Shown here piece by piece: positions 17,089-26,163 of a stretch of 64,000 nt of DNA. Both the position numbers and the translations under genes were made by a program. The stretch's first letter is position 1, and each line of letters begins with the position of its first letter. Under the pieces are notes generated by a model. That model was not told the DNA's origin. It searched no databases and worked only from the letters and a program-made list of their open reading frames with translations. The DNA is from Propionispira arboris (GTDB taxonomy: Bacteria; Bacillota; Negativicutes; Selenomonadales; Selenomonadaceae): positions 1-64,000 of the forward strand of contig NZ_FNZK01000016.1 of the NCBI RefSeq assembly GCF_900109225.1, given 5' to 3'.

Positions 17089-18369
17089 TTACTCTTCCAA
17101 CATGATTTTGATAATTTCCGTATCTGTATTTTTCATACCCTTACATGCAACCCGGCCAACAGCAGCAATCGTTTCTTCGATATTATTTTTTAAAATACCA
17201 TCGCCTGGTTGGTAATTTCTTCCACTCATGGCTAATACATGTGCCATGTATGCAGCATCTAAAGAAGAAGCAATTTTAGCTGCACAAGATGGTTTAGCTC
17301 CATCGCAGATAATTCCCGACACATTGGCTAGTGTATTACGAATTGTTACATTAATTTTTTCCAAGCTGCCCCCTGCAAGATAAGTTATTGCTGCTCCGCT
17401 GGAGCAAGAGGCACTAACGCCCCCACAAAAAGCCGATAATCTACCGATCAATGTTTTCTGGTGAATTGTTAATAGGTTCGCTAGCACGAGTCCCCTATAT
17501 AGTTTTTCTTCCGATAATCCCTGTTCTCTGGCATAAACAATAACCGGAACGGATGTCGCAATTCCTTGATTTCCACTACCCGAATTTGTTATAACTGGTA
17601 ATGCACAACCACTCATTCTAGCCTCTGATGCAGCAGCTGTATAGGCTTTTATCTTGACTTGTAAAGGTACATCACTGCCGCCTATGCCCAATAATGTCTG
17701 ACCAATATTCACACCATAATTTCCTGCTAACCCTGCCTCTGCAATTTTTATATTATAATCAATTTGCTGCGTAATAAGTTCACCCAATACATTTCGTGAA
17801 ATAATATTAGCAAATTCATAAATGTCTTTCACGTTAAGGACACTACGATCCGTAAAGCTGCCTAAATATTTATTAGCATTGTCATCATTTTGATAAACAC
17901 TTTTACCATTTTTCTCAATTCGACAAATATTCGTATGATTATACTTAATTTCTACTAACACAGAGTCCTGTCCAGCTGTTACTATCATAATGAGATGGAG
18001 ATTAATTTCCGTTTCCAATAATTCTAAATCACCAAATTTACAATCCAATAACTCTTTTACCACAGCCAAATCTTCTTGCGTCAATTGCGACAAAACTTCC
18101 ATTTTTTTATTTACTTGACCACCAACCAAACCGGCCAGCATACTGGCCCTAATACCGATCAATCCTTCGGTATTAGGTACTGTGACACTTTTTACATTTT
18201 TTAAAATATTCCCACTGCATTTCAATAAAACTTTTTCGGGAAAAGCGCCTAACATTTCTCTTGCTTTGGCAGCAATATAGGCAATCGCAATGGGCTCAGT
18301 GCACCCTAATGCCGGAACAAGTTCTTCCTTTAAAATTGCGATATAATCATCGCTGATTTTAGTATCCAT
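17089..18369 (-). CDS. CyuA/UPF0597-family L-cysteine desulfidase or serine dehydratase-like Fe-S enzyme
   Basis: 426 residues. Conserved cysteines sit where the family binds its [4Fe-4S] cluster and performs catalysis: PALGCTEPIAIAYIAAK (near residue 21), FCGGVSASCSSGAA (about 315-328) and ICDGAKPSCAAK (about 355-366); NSGSGNQG (about 270) is also family-typical. The expected reaction is alpha,beta-elimination of cysteine (H2S + NH3 + pyruvate) or serine. Start chosen at ATG 18369, which has GGAGGTGA 8 nt upstream; the upstream ATG (18387) is itself part of that site. It follows the PTS IIA gene by 63 bp on the same strand, an unexpected addition to a sugar operon. Specificity for cysteine rather than serine is inferred. 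Confidence 0.82.
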   Translation of the reverse strand: MDTKISDDYIAILKEELVPALGCTEPIAIAYIAAKAREMLGAFPEKVLLKCSGNILKNVKSVTVPNTEGLIGIRASMLAGLVGGQVNKKMEVLSQLTQEDLAVVKELLDCKFGDLELLETEINLHLIMIVTAGQDSVLVEIKYNHTNICRIEKNGKSVYQNDDNANKYLGSFTDRSVLNVKDIYEFANIISRNVLGELITQQIDYNIKIAEAGLAGNYGVNIGQTLLGIGGSDVPLQVKIKAYTAAASEARMSGCALPVITNSGSGNQGIATSVPVIVYAREQGLSEEKLYRGLVLANLLTIHQKTLIGRLSAFCGGVSASCSSGAAITYLAGGSLEKINVTIRNTLANVSGIICDGAKPSCAAKIASSLDAAYMAHVLAMSGRNYQPGDGILKNNIEETIAAVGRVACKGMKNTDTEIIKIMLEE

Positions 18370-18431
18370 CTTTATTGTCACCTCCATTTACTTGCACTAC
18401 TTACAATAAAATTTGAAAACTACCTTACTTA

Positions 18432-18758
18432 CTATTTATTGTTCTTTAATTCATTAATTTCATTTTGCATATAAATCATTTTTTCAATCAGATCTTTTGC
18501 CAGCATAGAAGTCATCAAGTGGTCTTGTGCATGTACCATTAATAAACTAAGTTCCAGCTTATCGCCACTAGATTCTTGCTGAATTAATTCTGTTTGAACT
18601 TTATGTGCGGCTATTAACCCTTCCTTTGCCATACCTATATAACGATTCGCTTTATCCATATTACCAGCTTGAGCTGCACCCAAAGCTTCAAAAACCGTAC
18701 TCCTTGCATCCCCTGAATTCGTAATTAATTGGAAAATTTTCGATGTTAGTTCGTCCAT
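18432..18758 (-). CDS. celC: PTS lactose/cellobiose-family EIIA
   Basis: 108 residues, the normal length for the trimeric all-helical IIA of the Lac family. The phosphorylated histidine lies in LSLLMVHAQDHLMTSM (about residues 71-86). It accepts phosphate from HPr and passes it to the EIIB encoded upstream (21682-22005). Ribosome site AGGAGG lies 5 nt before the ATG. It follows the GH4 gene at about 150 bp on the same strand; the gap contains a weak inverted repeat (AATCTTCC.. / ..GGAAGATT at 18810-18853) that could lower readthrough. Confidence 0.92.
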   Translation of the reverse strand: MDELTSKIFQLITNSGDARSTVFEALGAAQAGNMDKANRYIGMAKEGLIAAHKVQTELIQQESSGDKLELSLLMVHAQDHLMTSMLAKDLIEKMIYMQNEINELKNNK

Positions 18759-18907
18759 AATAACCTCCTGGTAGTAAAATTTTTTGTCATAATATAAACA
18801 ATCTTCCCTTCTGTTTGAAATAGTTTTATGACTATTCTTACAGCAAGGAAGATTGTTATCCTATCTACATAACTATATCATTTCTAACAATATCTTCTAT
18901 TTTGTCT

Positions 18908-20251
18908 TTATAATGAACTGTTTTTTTCTATTTCTTTGATTGCTTTTGTAAATTGCGGCAAGTAATCTTTATGTGCCAATAACATTTCATTTAAAATTGT
19001 TTTAGCAATTTCTCCAGAAGGAATTAACGGATTCAAAATAAATGCTTGTAAAGCTTTCGCATAACTGCCAGTAACAGCAGCTTCAATCGTTACTTCTTCC
19101 ATAGCTTTCATCAATTGCACCATGCCACGCATAGCTGGTTTAAATTTTCCAAAAGTGAGCGGTCTGGGTCCAATACCTGTTATGATACTACTTACTTCTA
19201 CAACACATTCATAAGGTAAGTCCGTTAATGCTCCATGATTACGCGTACTTACAACCATCTCTGTCTTTTTATTGTTCAATATTGAACAAATAAGTTCACA
19301 AGCAGCATCTGAATAATGCGTTCCACCACGTTTCGTTAACTGTTCCGGCTTGTCTTTTAGGTTGGGATCTTTATATAGTTCAAATAACTCAGCTTCTAAT
19401 TTTTTTACCAACTCGGCACGTGTAGTGTGGTTTTCATAATTGACTACTTCTTTTTTTACCATATCATCTGTCAAATAATAATATTGATGATAGCTGCATG
19501 GTAACATTCCTAAATCACGAATCTGTTCTTCACAGAAGGGAACAAATTCAATATTTTCCATGGTACTTTCTTTCTGTTCAAATAATTTTTCCATAACCAA
19601 GGCTGTTAAATCATCGCCCGACTTATCGTATATTTTGTGCCAATGATGATGATTTAATCCTGCATATTGGAATATTAATTCATCCGGTGATTTTCCGATT
19701 AGCTTAGACTCCCGAAAATTATGATTTATTGGCACATTGCACAAGCCAACCACTTTTTCGAAATTTCCATAATTAAGAACTGCTTCTGTTATCATCCCAG
19801 ATGGATTTGTGAAATTAACAAGCCATGCATTGGGGCACAATTTTTTCATATCATTAACAATATCTAAAATTACAGGTATTGTCCTTAAAGCTTTAAAAAC
19901 TCCTCCGGCTCCATTCGTTTCTTGTCCTAATACACCATATTTTAATGGTATACGTTCATCTTTAATTCTAGCATCTAAGAGTCCGACTCGAAATTGGGTC
20001 GATACAAAATCAGCATCTTTTAATGCTTCTTTTCTATCCAAAGATAAATGAATCTCCCAATCCAGTCCAGCTTTTTTGACCATGCGTCTTGCCAGATTGC
20101 CGACAATTTCCAATTTTTCTTTTCCAGCTTCAATATCAACTAACCAAATTTCTTTTATTGGCAGTTGATCTTTTCTAACAATAAATCCTTCTATCAATTC
20201 CGGAGTATAGCTTGAGCCTCCTCCAATAGTAACAATTTTAATTTTTTTCAT
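18908..20251 (-). CDS. celF: GH4 6-phospho-beta-glucosidase
   Basis: 447 residues; NAD+- and Mn2+-dependent hydrolase that cleaves the phosphorylated disaccharide made by the PTS. N-terminal Rossmann motif is TIGGGSSYTPEL (about 8-19). The substrate/metal-binding segments GVLGQETNGAGGVFKALRTIP (about 106-126), FTNPSGMITEA (about 148), GLCNVPINHN (about 170, metal Cys) and GLNHHHW (about 198) are all visible. Ribosome site GGGGAGG lies 8 nt before ATG. Lies between EIIC and EIIA genes in a cellobiose-type operon, so the likely substrate is cellobiose-6-phosphate or another beta-glucoside phosphate. Confidence 0.94.
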   Translation of the reverse strand: MKKIKIVTIGGGSSYTPELIEGFIVRKDQLPIKEIWLVDIEAGKEKLEIVGNLARRMVKKAGLDWEIHLSLDRKEALKDADFVSTQFRVGLLDARIKDERIPLKYGVLGQETNGAGGVFKALRTIPVILDIVNDMKKLCPNAWLVNFTNPSGMITEAVLNYGNFEKVVGLCNVPINHNFRESKLIGKSPDELIFQYAGLNHHHWHKIYDKSGDDLTALVMEKLFEQKESTMENIEFVPFCEEQIRDLGMLPCSYHQYYYLTDDMVKKEVVNYENHTTRAELVKKLEAELFELYKDPNLKDKPEQLTKRGGTHYSDAACELICSILNNKKTEMVVSTRNHGALTDLPYECVVEVSSIITGIGPRPLTFGKFKPAMRGMVQLMKAMEEVTIEAAVTGSYAKALQAFILNPLIPSGEIAKTILNEMLLAHKDYLPQFTKAIKEIEKNSSL

Positions 20252-20293
20252 AATAGGTTCCTCCCCTTATCAACTTTTCGCATGATAAAAACT

Positions 20294-21685
20294 TTATTTA
20301 TTGACGTCATTAACGCTTTCAGCTTCTTGTTTTATACATTGCTTCTCATAAATTTTAAAAAATGGATAATATATTACAAAGTCTATTACAATCAAGCATA
20401 ATATCAAGACTGCTGCATGCCAATCCATTGTAGAAAGGAATGCCCCTATCGGTGCAGGCGTTGTCCATGGCGCAGTAACAAAAGTAGCACCGACTAGTCC
20501 CATCTCCGTAACCACATAGGCAATAACACCATTAATTCCCTGAACAAAGACAAAAGGTAAAAATAAAATAGGATTAAAAATCAATGGCAAACCAAAAATA
20601 ATCGGCTCATTAATATTAAATAAACCAGGTAATAATCCAATACGCCCTATTCCTTTAAGTTGTTGCGATTTACTCCACAATAACATAAAGACTAACGCTA
20701 AAGTAGCCCCGGATCCGCCTAATTGCATATAGAAATCTTGAAATGGTGTCGTATAAATATGTTCCAAAGGCAGCCCTGCAATTTTATCAGAAGCATTCGC
20801 TAAAAGATTGCTATCTAAAAACGGTCTGCTTACTCCACCGATAATGGCAGGTCCATGTAATCCTATAAACCATAACAAATTCATCATAGTCGCTATGACA
20901 AAAGTGCCACCTGCACTATCTACAGCACCAACAAATGGCGCCAGACTTTTCATTATAGCTTCCGGTATAAGCATTCCAAAAGTCGATTCACATAATAAAC
21001 TAATCAGATGAAAACCAAACACACAAATAATCAATGGAATGAGTAATTCAAAAGAAGAAGCAACGGCTGGTGGTACACCTTTTGGCATTTTTATTACAAT
21101 ATTTTTCTTTTTTAACCACCGAGCAATTTCAACGACCAGCAAGCCTACTAGAATTGCCGTAAACATCCCTTTAGCATCCATAAATTTCAAAGGTAATGCA
21201 TCTTGTCCTAATTTGCTTATTAAGGGATAACCCATACTATCATTTATTTTAGAAAGAACTACGACGCTTTGAGAAGGCGCCGCAACCAGCAAAAAAGTCG
21301 CAGCTGCCGTCATCGCACCAGAAAGTGGATTCATCTTGTAAGAAATCGATAAATTATACCCTACTGCCATAGCAACAAATAAAGCCATAATTCCCATAGT
21401 CATATTAAATGGTGCCAAAATTGTTGCCATATTGGCACTTGCCCAGCTATGCCACACTAAAAGCATTTGAGTGAAAATATTCGGATTATCATTTACCCGC
21501 GTAGGATCAATTGGTGGAAAAGCCATTATCAAGCTTATCCCGCCCACAATTGTCAAAGGGACAGCGGCAATAACACCATTACGCACAGCTAAAATATGCT
21601 TTTGATTAGCAAATGAAGCAGCCATTGGACCAATTTTCAGTTCCAAAAACTGACTAAATTTTTCAAAAATGTTCATGTGATTCAT
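20294..21685 (-). CDS. celB: PTS cellobiose-family EIIC permease
   Basis: 463-residue inner-membrane channel of the Lac/cellobiose PTS family, about ten helices. Characteristic segments: VRNGVIAAVPLTIVGGISLI (about 33), WFIGLHGPAIIGG (about 271; the conserved H-G-x-x substrate loop) and GLFNINEPIIFGLPLIFNP (about 351; the NEP motif). Start ATG at 21685 overlaps the EIIB stop (ATGA) and has AGGAGC 7 nt upstream. It imports and phosphorylates the beta-glucoside together with EIIB and EIIA. Confidence 0.94.
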   Translation of the reverse strand: MNHMNIFEKFSQFLELKIGPMAASFANQKHILAVRNGVIAAVPLTIVGGISLIMAFPPIDPTRVNDNPNIFTQMLLVWHSWASANMATILAPFNMTMGIMALFVAMAVGYNLSISYKMNPLSGAMTAAATFLLVAAPSQSVVVLSKINDSMGYPLISKLGQDALPLKFMDAKGMFTAILVGLLVVEIARWLKKKNIVIKMPKGVPPAVASSFELLIPLIICVFGFHLISLLCESTFGMLIPEAIMKSLAPFVGAVDSAGGTFVIATMMNLLWFIGLHGPAIIGGVSRPFLDSNLLANASDKIAGLPLEHIYTTPFQDFYMQLGGSGATLALVFMLLWSKSQQLKGIGRIGLLPGLFNINEPIIFGLPLIFNPILFLPFVFVQGINGVIAYVVTEMGLVGATFVTAPWTTPAPIGAFLSTMDWHAAVLILCLIVIDFVIYYPFFKIYEKQCIKQEAESVNDVNK

Positions 21686-22005
21686 GTTCTTGCTCCTAAT
21701 GCCTTATTTTTATATAACTCTTTAGCAGCCTGCAAAATATGATCTCCTCTGCAACGTCCATAATCCATAGTATTAATTACGGCTACAGGAATATTTACCC
21801 CCGCAATCTCTTGAAACTCATCCTTTTTAAATCGAACTTGCGGACCTAATAATACGACATCATATTCACTTACCACCTCATGAAATTGCTCAGATGGCTC
21901 CGCTGAAATCACCCAATCTTTTTCCGCTTCACTTAAAGCATCCTGCATACTTTCTGCAACTAAACTAGTAGACATACCCGCAGCACAAACTAATAGTATT
22001 TTCAT
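21682..22005 (-). CDS. celA: PTS lactose/cellobiose-family EIIB
   Basis: 107 residues. The phosphocysteine is Cys7 in MKILLVCAAGMSTS, with the P-loop-like AAGMSTS after it. First gene of the operon; its start lies 46 bp downstream of a sigma-54 promoter. GAGGGTG precedes the ATG. Confidence 0.94.
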   Translation of the reverse strand: MKILLVCAAGMSTSLVAESMQDALSEAEKDWVISAEPSEQFHEVVSEYDVVLLGPQVRFKKDEFQEIAGVNIPVAVINTMDYGRCRGDHILQAAKELYKNKALGART

Positions 22006-22050
22006 GTTTACACCCTCTTTTCTATATGAATTTATCTATACTTACTTATA

Positions 22051-22068
22051 TTGCAAATATCATGCCAA
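22051..22068 (-). promoter_or_regulatory. Sigma-54 (-24/-12) promoter of the cellobiose PTS operon
   Basis: Minus-strand TTGGCATGATATTTGCAA: the GG of -24 and GC of -12 are both present with the right spacing (consensus TGGCACG-N4-TTGC). It lies between the EIIB gene and the gene for the sigma-54 activator, exactly where such a promoter is expected. Confidence 0.88.
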
Positions 22069-22081
22069 CTTTCTAAGTAAA

Positions 22082-22120
22082 AAAAAGCGAGAGTTTTCCT
22101 AACGAAAACACCTCGCTTTT
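22082..22120 (-). terminator. Terminator of the activator gene
   Basis: Arms AAAAGCGAGAGTTTTC (22083-22098) and GAAAACACCTCGCTTTT (22104-22120), one small bulge, followed on the minus strand by a T-run. It separates the activator transcript from the sigma-54 promoter downstream, and lies between the enhancer repeats and that promoter. Confidence 0.85.
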
Positions 22121-22131
22121 CCTGGTGAATC

Positions 22132-22191
22132 ATACACAATTCATACACTATTGCTTTTTCTACCGATAAATATACACTATTAATACACTAT
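22132..22191 (-). promoter_or_regulatory. Enhancer-like paired direct repeats (LevR-type activator site)
   Basis: Four near-identical 9-mers, ATAGTGTAT on the minus strand, at 22191-22183, 22180-22172, 22151-22143 and 22140-22132 (the last reads ATTGTGTAT). They form two pairs with 11-bp spacing and 40 bp between pairs, about one helical turn and four turns. They lie 80-140 bp upstream of the sigma-54 promoter, the usual place for an enhancer. The first repeat overlaps the activator stop codon. Confidence 0.7.
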
Positions 22192-24923
22192 GACTGTTTT
22201 ATAATTTGCAAAATAAAGCATATCTCATCCATATTAATATCAAGCGAATAGGCTTGTTCAATAACCGCTAGAGTCTGCTTTATTTTATCAATCTCTACCG
22301 TATATTCTTGTAATATATTTTTTTTATTTTTACACTCACGAGTTTTTTTACCATCCAACAAAATATCAATCGCACAAGTTACATGAAAAATCAATCCCAC
22401 CATAGTATCTTTATCTATAACAATATGCAAAGTATCTTCCAAATTTTTTATAAACAACTCAAAATATTGCTTGAATTCATCAACATCAATATATTTTAAT
22501 TTGTCTTTAATAGCATCAAAAACTTGATTTTTGATTTCCATCATGTCCGTTGCACTAACCTCTGTAATAACTTGTGCACTTTTTACTAAATCCCGAATTT
22601 TATCATAACGGTTAAACATAATTAAATCTGATAATGAAATAAATGGAATCCCATAAAAATGTGGATTTATTGTACCTACAATTGCAATAATTGTACGATC
22701 ATTTGCAATTTTTTGTAATCTTTTTTCCAGTTCCTGATCATCACTAATAGACATTGGTAAAATTTCTACATGTTCTGTCTTAACATCCACATTATCTTCA
22801 ATTAAGTTTTTAATTTTCACAGCACTACCTTCACCAGTTACACAAAGAGTAATAATGACAAATTCACTATTTACTTTAAAGTCCTTAAATAGTTCTGTGC
22901 CATAACTTAATGACATTGGAACTGTATCACGAAGTGATTGACATATAAGATCAATATTATTTTCTACCGCTACTTTCCGTGCCGCCTCTAATGCCATAAC
23001 CGTAGTAACTAAATGAATCACTCGCAAATCAATGCCTAATTCTTCACTAATTAATTCGCCAAAGGTTCCAAGAGATCCCATATCAACAAGTAAAATCACA
23101 CTGCAAGGGTTATTAACTTTTATTAATTGTTTAAGTTCCTCATAGCAAATCTTTGAACTTTTATCCAGGTTCATATCATAAGCTAGCACATACTGAATTC
23201 CCAACAGGCAATTAACCACTTCAGCCATTGAACTGGCTGTGCTTCTACCATGCATAGCTATAACTAACAACGGATGATTTTTTTGGTATTCACCTTCTAT
23301 TTTATCAATACTTAAGAACATTGTAATAAAGGCAATTTCCTCTACAGGTATTTTCACATCATATTCGTGTTCTAATTTGCGACAATAATCATGGACAACT
23401 TTAAATTCTTCTGGGTACTTTTCTAAAATCTCGCCAAATTTATAATTAATGATTGGTTTCCCTATGCGCATTCTTTCCAAACTGGCCTGCATATGTAAAC
23501 ATAAACTGTGGAAAACTTTAACAGGAAAAACCTTGTGCAATTCTTTGCCAGCATAACCTAATAAACCATCAACAAATTTAATTGTATTTGCATTTACAAT
23601 TTTAGAAATTTCCATTGTATAGTCATCAAAATTTCTGATATATTTATTAAAATAACCTTCAATTTCCGTAGTCATTATCAGTCGAATATCTTCTTCACTA
23701 TATTGACGGCTATGCAACTCTTCCAATTTTTTTTCAATCTGCCCATAAAAGTTGTTTTTATATTTGCTTATATCTATTTCATTAGAAAATTCTAACTCTT
23801 TGCCAGCAAAAGAAAACCAGTGCTTATTTTGAATAATTTCTTCTATTTTTTCAGAATGATCCTTCAGATACAACATTCCTTGTTTAACATAATCAGGGAG
23901 ATGATGTAATTCAATTGTAAATTTTTTCTGCATCTCGCCAATACAATCTAAAAACGCATTTGCACAAGTTAATTTAATATCACTTTTTAATTGTCCTATA
24001 TTGCCTATGCACGGATATAATAATAAACTTTTTATTACTTCATCCGTTACAATGATTCGCCTATTTACCTGTCGTGACTCTTTTTGAAAAAAATCACTGA
24101 TTAACAAAAATCGTTCTTCCAATGTCCGCTCTTTTAACGACGGAATACAAATCGTCATAGGAATTCTACGTTTAAATGTTTGCAATAAGGATGTATCTAC
24201 TTGTTCTGTAGTCGCACACACCAGAAGAATATTGACTTTCTTTTTTACTGTATCTCCCAACGAGCAAAATTCACCCTTGTCTATTAAATAAAACAAAAGC
24301 TCCTGCCCTTCCGCAGGCAAACGATGAATTTCATCCAAAAACAGTACGCCTCCATCAGCTTTTTCAACTATGCCATGATGTTCTCGTTCTGCACCAGTAT
24401 ATGCACCTTTTTTATATCCAAATAATTGTCCTATGAGTAATTGTGGATTATTTGAATAATCTGCACAATTGAATTCTATAAATGGAGAATTCAAAGGCAT
24501 CACACCATTTTCACTAGCAAACTTATGCATTAAGCTGGCAAACATGGTTTTCCCGACACCTGTAGGTCCTAAAAGTAAAGTATGAATTCCCTTTGGAGGA
24601 TATAACACTGCGGCCTTCGCCTGACGAATTATTTTTTTTAAGCTGCCGCTGCTTCCAATCAATGTAGAAAAATCAACCTCATCGTTGCTCCTATAGATTG
24701 TTTTTTCTATTTCATCGGAAATAACATATCTAACGGGACGACCCTCTATTTTTTTAAGTTGTCCTTTTCGATAAAGCTTATTTAATACGGCACTCACATT
24801 ACTTCGAAGTGATCCTACATATCGTGTAATCTCATTCGTTGTATGCCCTTGTCCGATTTTATTGTTTACACTCTTTATCTCTAAAAATTCAAATATTTTT
24901 TCTTCTAAACTTTTTTTCTCCAT
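22188..24923 (-). CDS. LevR/ManR-type sigma-54 activator with PRD and PTS domains
   Basis: 911 residues. Order: N-terminal winged helix (about 5-70), AAA+ domain with Walker A GPTGVGKT (119-126), GAYTGA loop (173-178; contacts sigma-54) and Walker B GGVLFLDEI (191-199). A first PRD (about 440-550) follows, then a mannose-type EIIA domain with phosphorylatable His in IAMHGRSTASSM (about 558), a galactitol-type EIIB-like domain beginning ITLCVTGEGSA (about 695), and a second PRD (about 800-905, His in LIFHVTCAID). The activity is set by PTS phosphorylation: HPr at PRDs activates, EIIB-linked phosphorylation inhibits. ATG at 24923 has GGAGG 5 nt upstream. It sits head-to-tail with the PTS operon it should control through the visible enhancer and -24/-12 promoter. 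Confidence 0.92.
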   Translation of the reverse strand: MEKKSLEEKIFEFLEIKSVNNKIGQGHTTNEITRYVGSLRSNVSAVLNKLYRKGQLKKIEGRPVRYVISDEIEKTIYRSNDEVDFSTLIGSSGSLKKIIRQAKAAVLYPPKGIHTLLLGPTGVGKTMFASLMHKFASENGVMPLNSPFIEFNCADYSNNPQLLIGQLFGYKKGAYTGAEREHHGIVEKADGGVLFLDEIHRLPAEGQELLFYLIDKGEFCSLGDTVKKKVNILLVCATTEQVDTSLLQTFKRRIPMTICIPSLKERTLEERFLLISDFFQKESRQVNRRIIVTDEVIKSLLLYPCIGNIGQLKSDIKLTCANAFLDCIGEMQKKFTIELHHLPDYVKQGMLYLKDHSEKIEEIIQNKHWFSFAGKELEFSNEIDISKYKNNFYGQIEKKLEELHSRQYSEEDIRLIMTTEIEGYFNKYIRNFDDYTMEISKIVNANTIKFVDGLLGYAGKELHKVFPVKVFHSLCLHMQASLERMRIGKPIINYKFGEILEKYPEEFKVVHDYCRKLEHEYDVKIPVEEIAFITMFLSIDKIEGEYQKNHPLLVIAMHGRSTASSMAEVVNCLLGIQYVLAYDMNLDKSSKICYEELKQLIKVNNPCSVILLVDMGSLGTFGELISEELGIDLRVIHLVTTVMALEAARKVAVENNIDLICQSLRDTVPMSLSYGTELFKDFKVNSEFVIITLCVTGEGSAVKIKNLIEDNVDVKTEHVEILPMSISDDQELEKRLQKIANDRTIIAIVGTINPHFYGIPFISLSDLIMFNRYDKIRDLVKSAQVITEVSATDMMEIKNQVFDAIKDKLKYIDVDEFKQYFELFIKNLEDTLHIVIDKDTMVGLIFHVTCAIDILLDGKKTRECKNKKNILQEYTVEIDKIKQTLAVIEQAYSLDINMDEICFILQIIKQS

Positions 24924-25105
24924 AAAGTCCTCCATATTTCCCCTAAAGCACCTATACTGAGTTAAATTAATGGGGTGAATTGGCAACCGTTCGTTGGGTT
25001 TTTACATAATTAGTTGAATATATACTTTATTTAATTGTAATAAATTGCATTTTTTATTGCAGTGATATCTTTGGTTATACCATAAATGAAATCGATCTGC
25101 AACCT

Positions 25106-25162
25106 GAAAAATAGCCGTGGATCAATACTTAGACTATCCGTATTGATCCACGGCTATTTTTC
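25106..25162. terminator. Very stable bidirectional hairpin/terminator
   Basis: Perfect 23-bp arms (25106-25128 and 25140-25162; core AGCCGTGGATCAATAC) with an 11-nt loop and T-runs on both sides. No gene ends next to it; it may serve the gene at 25448 about 290 bp upstream, or a lost gene. Confidence 0.75.
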
Positions 25163-25279
25163 TTTACAGACTCGCTTTATCTTTTCATACCACTAAGAGA
25201 TCATTTCAACCAGCTGTTATATAAGGAACATCGCGTATCAGAAGCTTATTTCTTAACAAAAAGAGATCACCTATAGATT

Positions 25280-25447
25280 TTTTAATTTCTACAAGTGACC
25301 TCACTTACCGCAAAAATAACTTCATGTCTTGCCTTACAGTCTAAATTTTCCATAATACTTTGCCTAAGTTTCATACAACCTGACTACATTTCTTCCTCAT
25401 GAAGCATAATAACAATGGTCACCATATGAGAATCAGCAATAACTATA
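25280..25447 (-). pseudogene. Possible decayed coding remnant
   Basis: Minus-strand frame reading ...IADSHMVTIVIMLHEEEM, a TAG, then SGCMKLRQSIMENLDCKARHEV... to a TAA. It continues for about 54 codons in one phase across the TAG and has amino-acid content like a real protein. The family is not recognised. It could also be chance. Confidence 0.25.
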
Positions 25448-26029
25448 CTATTGATTAATCCATAGTCCGTGTTCTTTACAGCAATAATAAAGTGTTCCAC
25501 GCTGGCGTTTTGGAAAACGCACTTCGCCGCCCTGCTCTGGATACAACTTAATCAGAAGCACCCTGTCACACGTTACGTAAGCAAAAAAAGTGAGGTAATG
25601 CTTTTTTGTCATTTCATGTTTAAATGTGATATAAAAATCCTCCTCAATTTCTTCTACATTTATTTTGTGCATATCATCGGCTGTTTTTGCTACGAGTGGC
25701 AAAAGTTTCCGACCACAACAAGAAATTGCTGCCTCACCTGTGCCTGTTAAGATATTTCCACAATGAGGACATTCATAAAATTTAATTCGTTTCATATTGC
25801 CTCCATCGATATCATTCGGATCTAAATTTCCTAATAGGATTTTTTCAATATGTACGCCCAAGATATCAGAAAGAGATTTTAATAAAGATACATCTGGACA
25901 GCCCAAGCCACGTTCCCATTTAGATATAGTTTTATCGCTGATATTCATTGCATCTGCCAGTTGTTTTTGCGTCATCTTTTTTTCTTTACGCAAATCAAAA
26001 ATCAATTTTCCAACCCTGCTGCAATCCAT
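25448..26029 (-). CDS. XRE-family regulator with C-terminal zinc-ribbon/desulfoferrodoxin-like domain
   Basis: 193 residues. HTH_3 domain at about 5-60 (LRKEKKMTQKQLADAMNISDKTISKWERG). A second domain starts YECPHCGNIL (about 85) with further Cys (SCCGRK) and a beta-rich part ending RGTLYYCCKEHGLW, like the domain found in many clostridial XRE proteins and related to desulfoferrodoxin's N-terminal metal site. Start chosen at ATG 26029, which has GGGGGTGA 5 nt upstream. Stands alone. A metal- or redox-sensing role is inferred from the cysteines only. Confidence 0.85.
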   Translation of the reverse strand: MDCSRVGKLIFDLRKEKKMTQKQLADAMNISDKTISKWERGLGCPDVSLLKSLSDILGVHIEKILLGNLDPNDIDGGNMKRIKFYECPHCGNILTGTGEAAISCCGRKLLPLVAKTADDMHKINVEEIEEDFYITFKHEMTKKHYLTFFAYVTCDRVLLIKLYPEQGGEVRFPKRQRGTLYYCCKEHGLWINQ

Positions 26030-26163
26030 CTTGCTCACCCCCATGCATTTATCATAACCGTATAAGCCTCACGATTCAATAAACGTTCCGTAGAGTTATC
26101 CAAATACTTGATATCGCCTGAAACATCTAAAAGTATAATAAAAAATAACTATATTCATGAAAT

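Larger units (their letters stand above)
24924..25447. other. Intergenic region with orphan hairpin and possible gene remnant
   Basis: About 520 bp. It holds the activator promoter region, a very strong hairpin (25106-25162) and, between 25169 and 25447, a minus-strand frame that is open except for one TAG (see separate entry). No intact gene. Confidence 0.5.
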
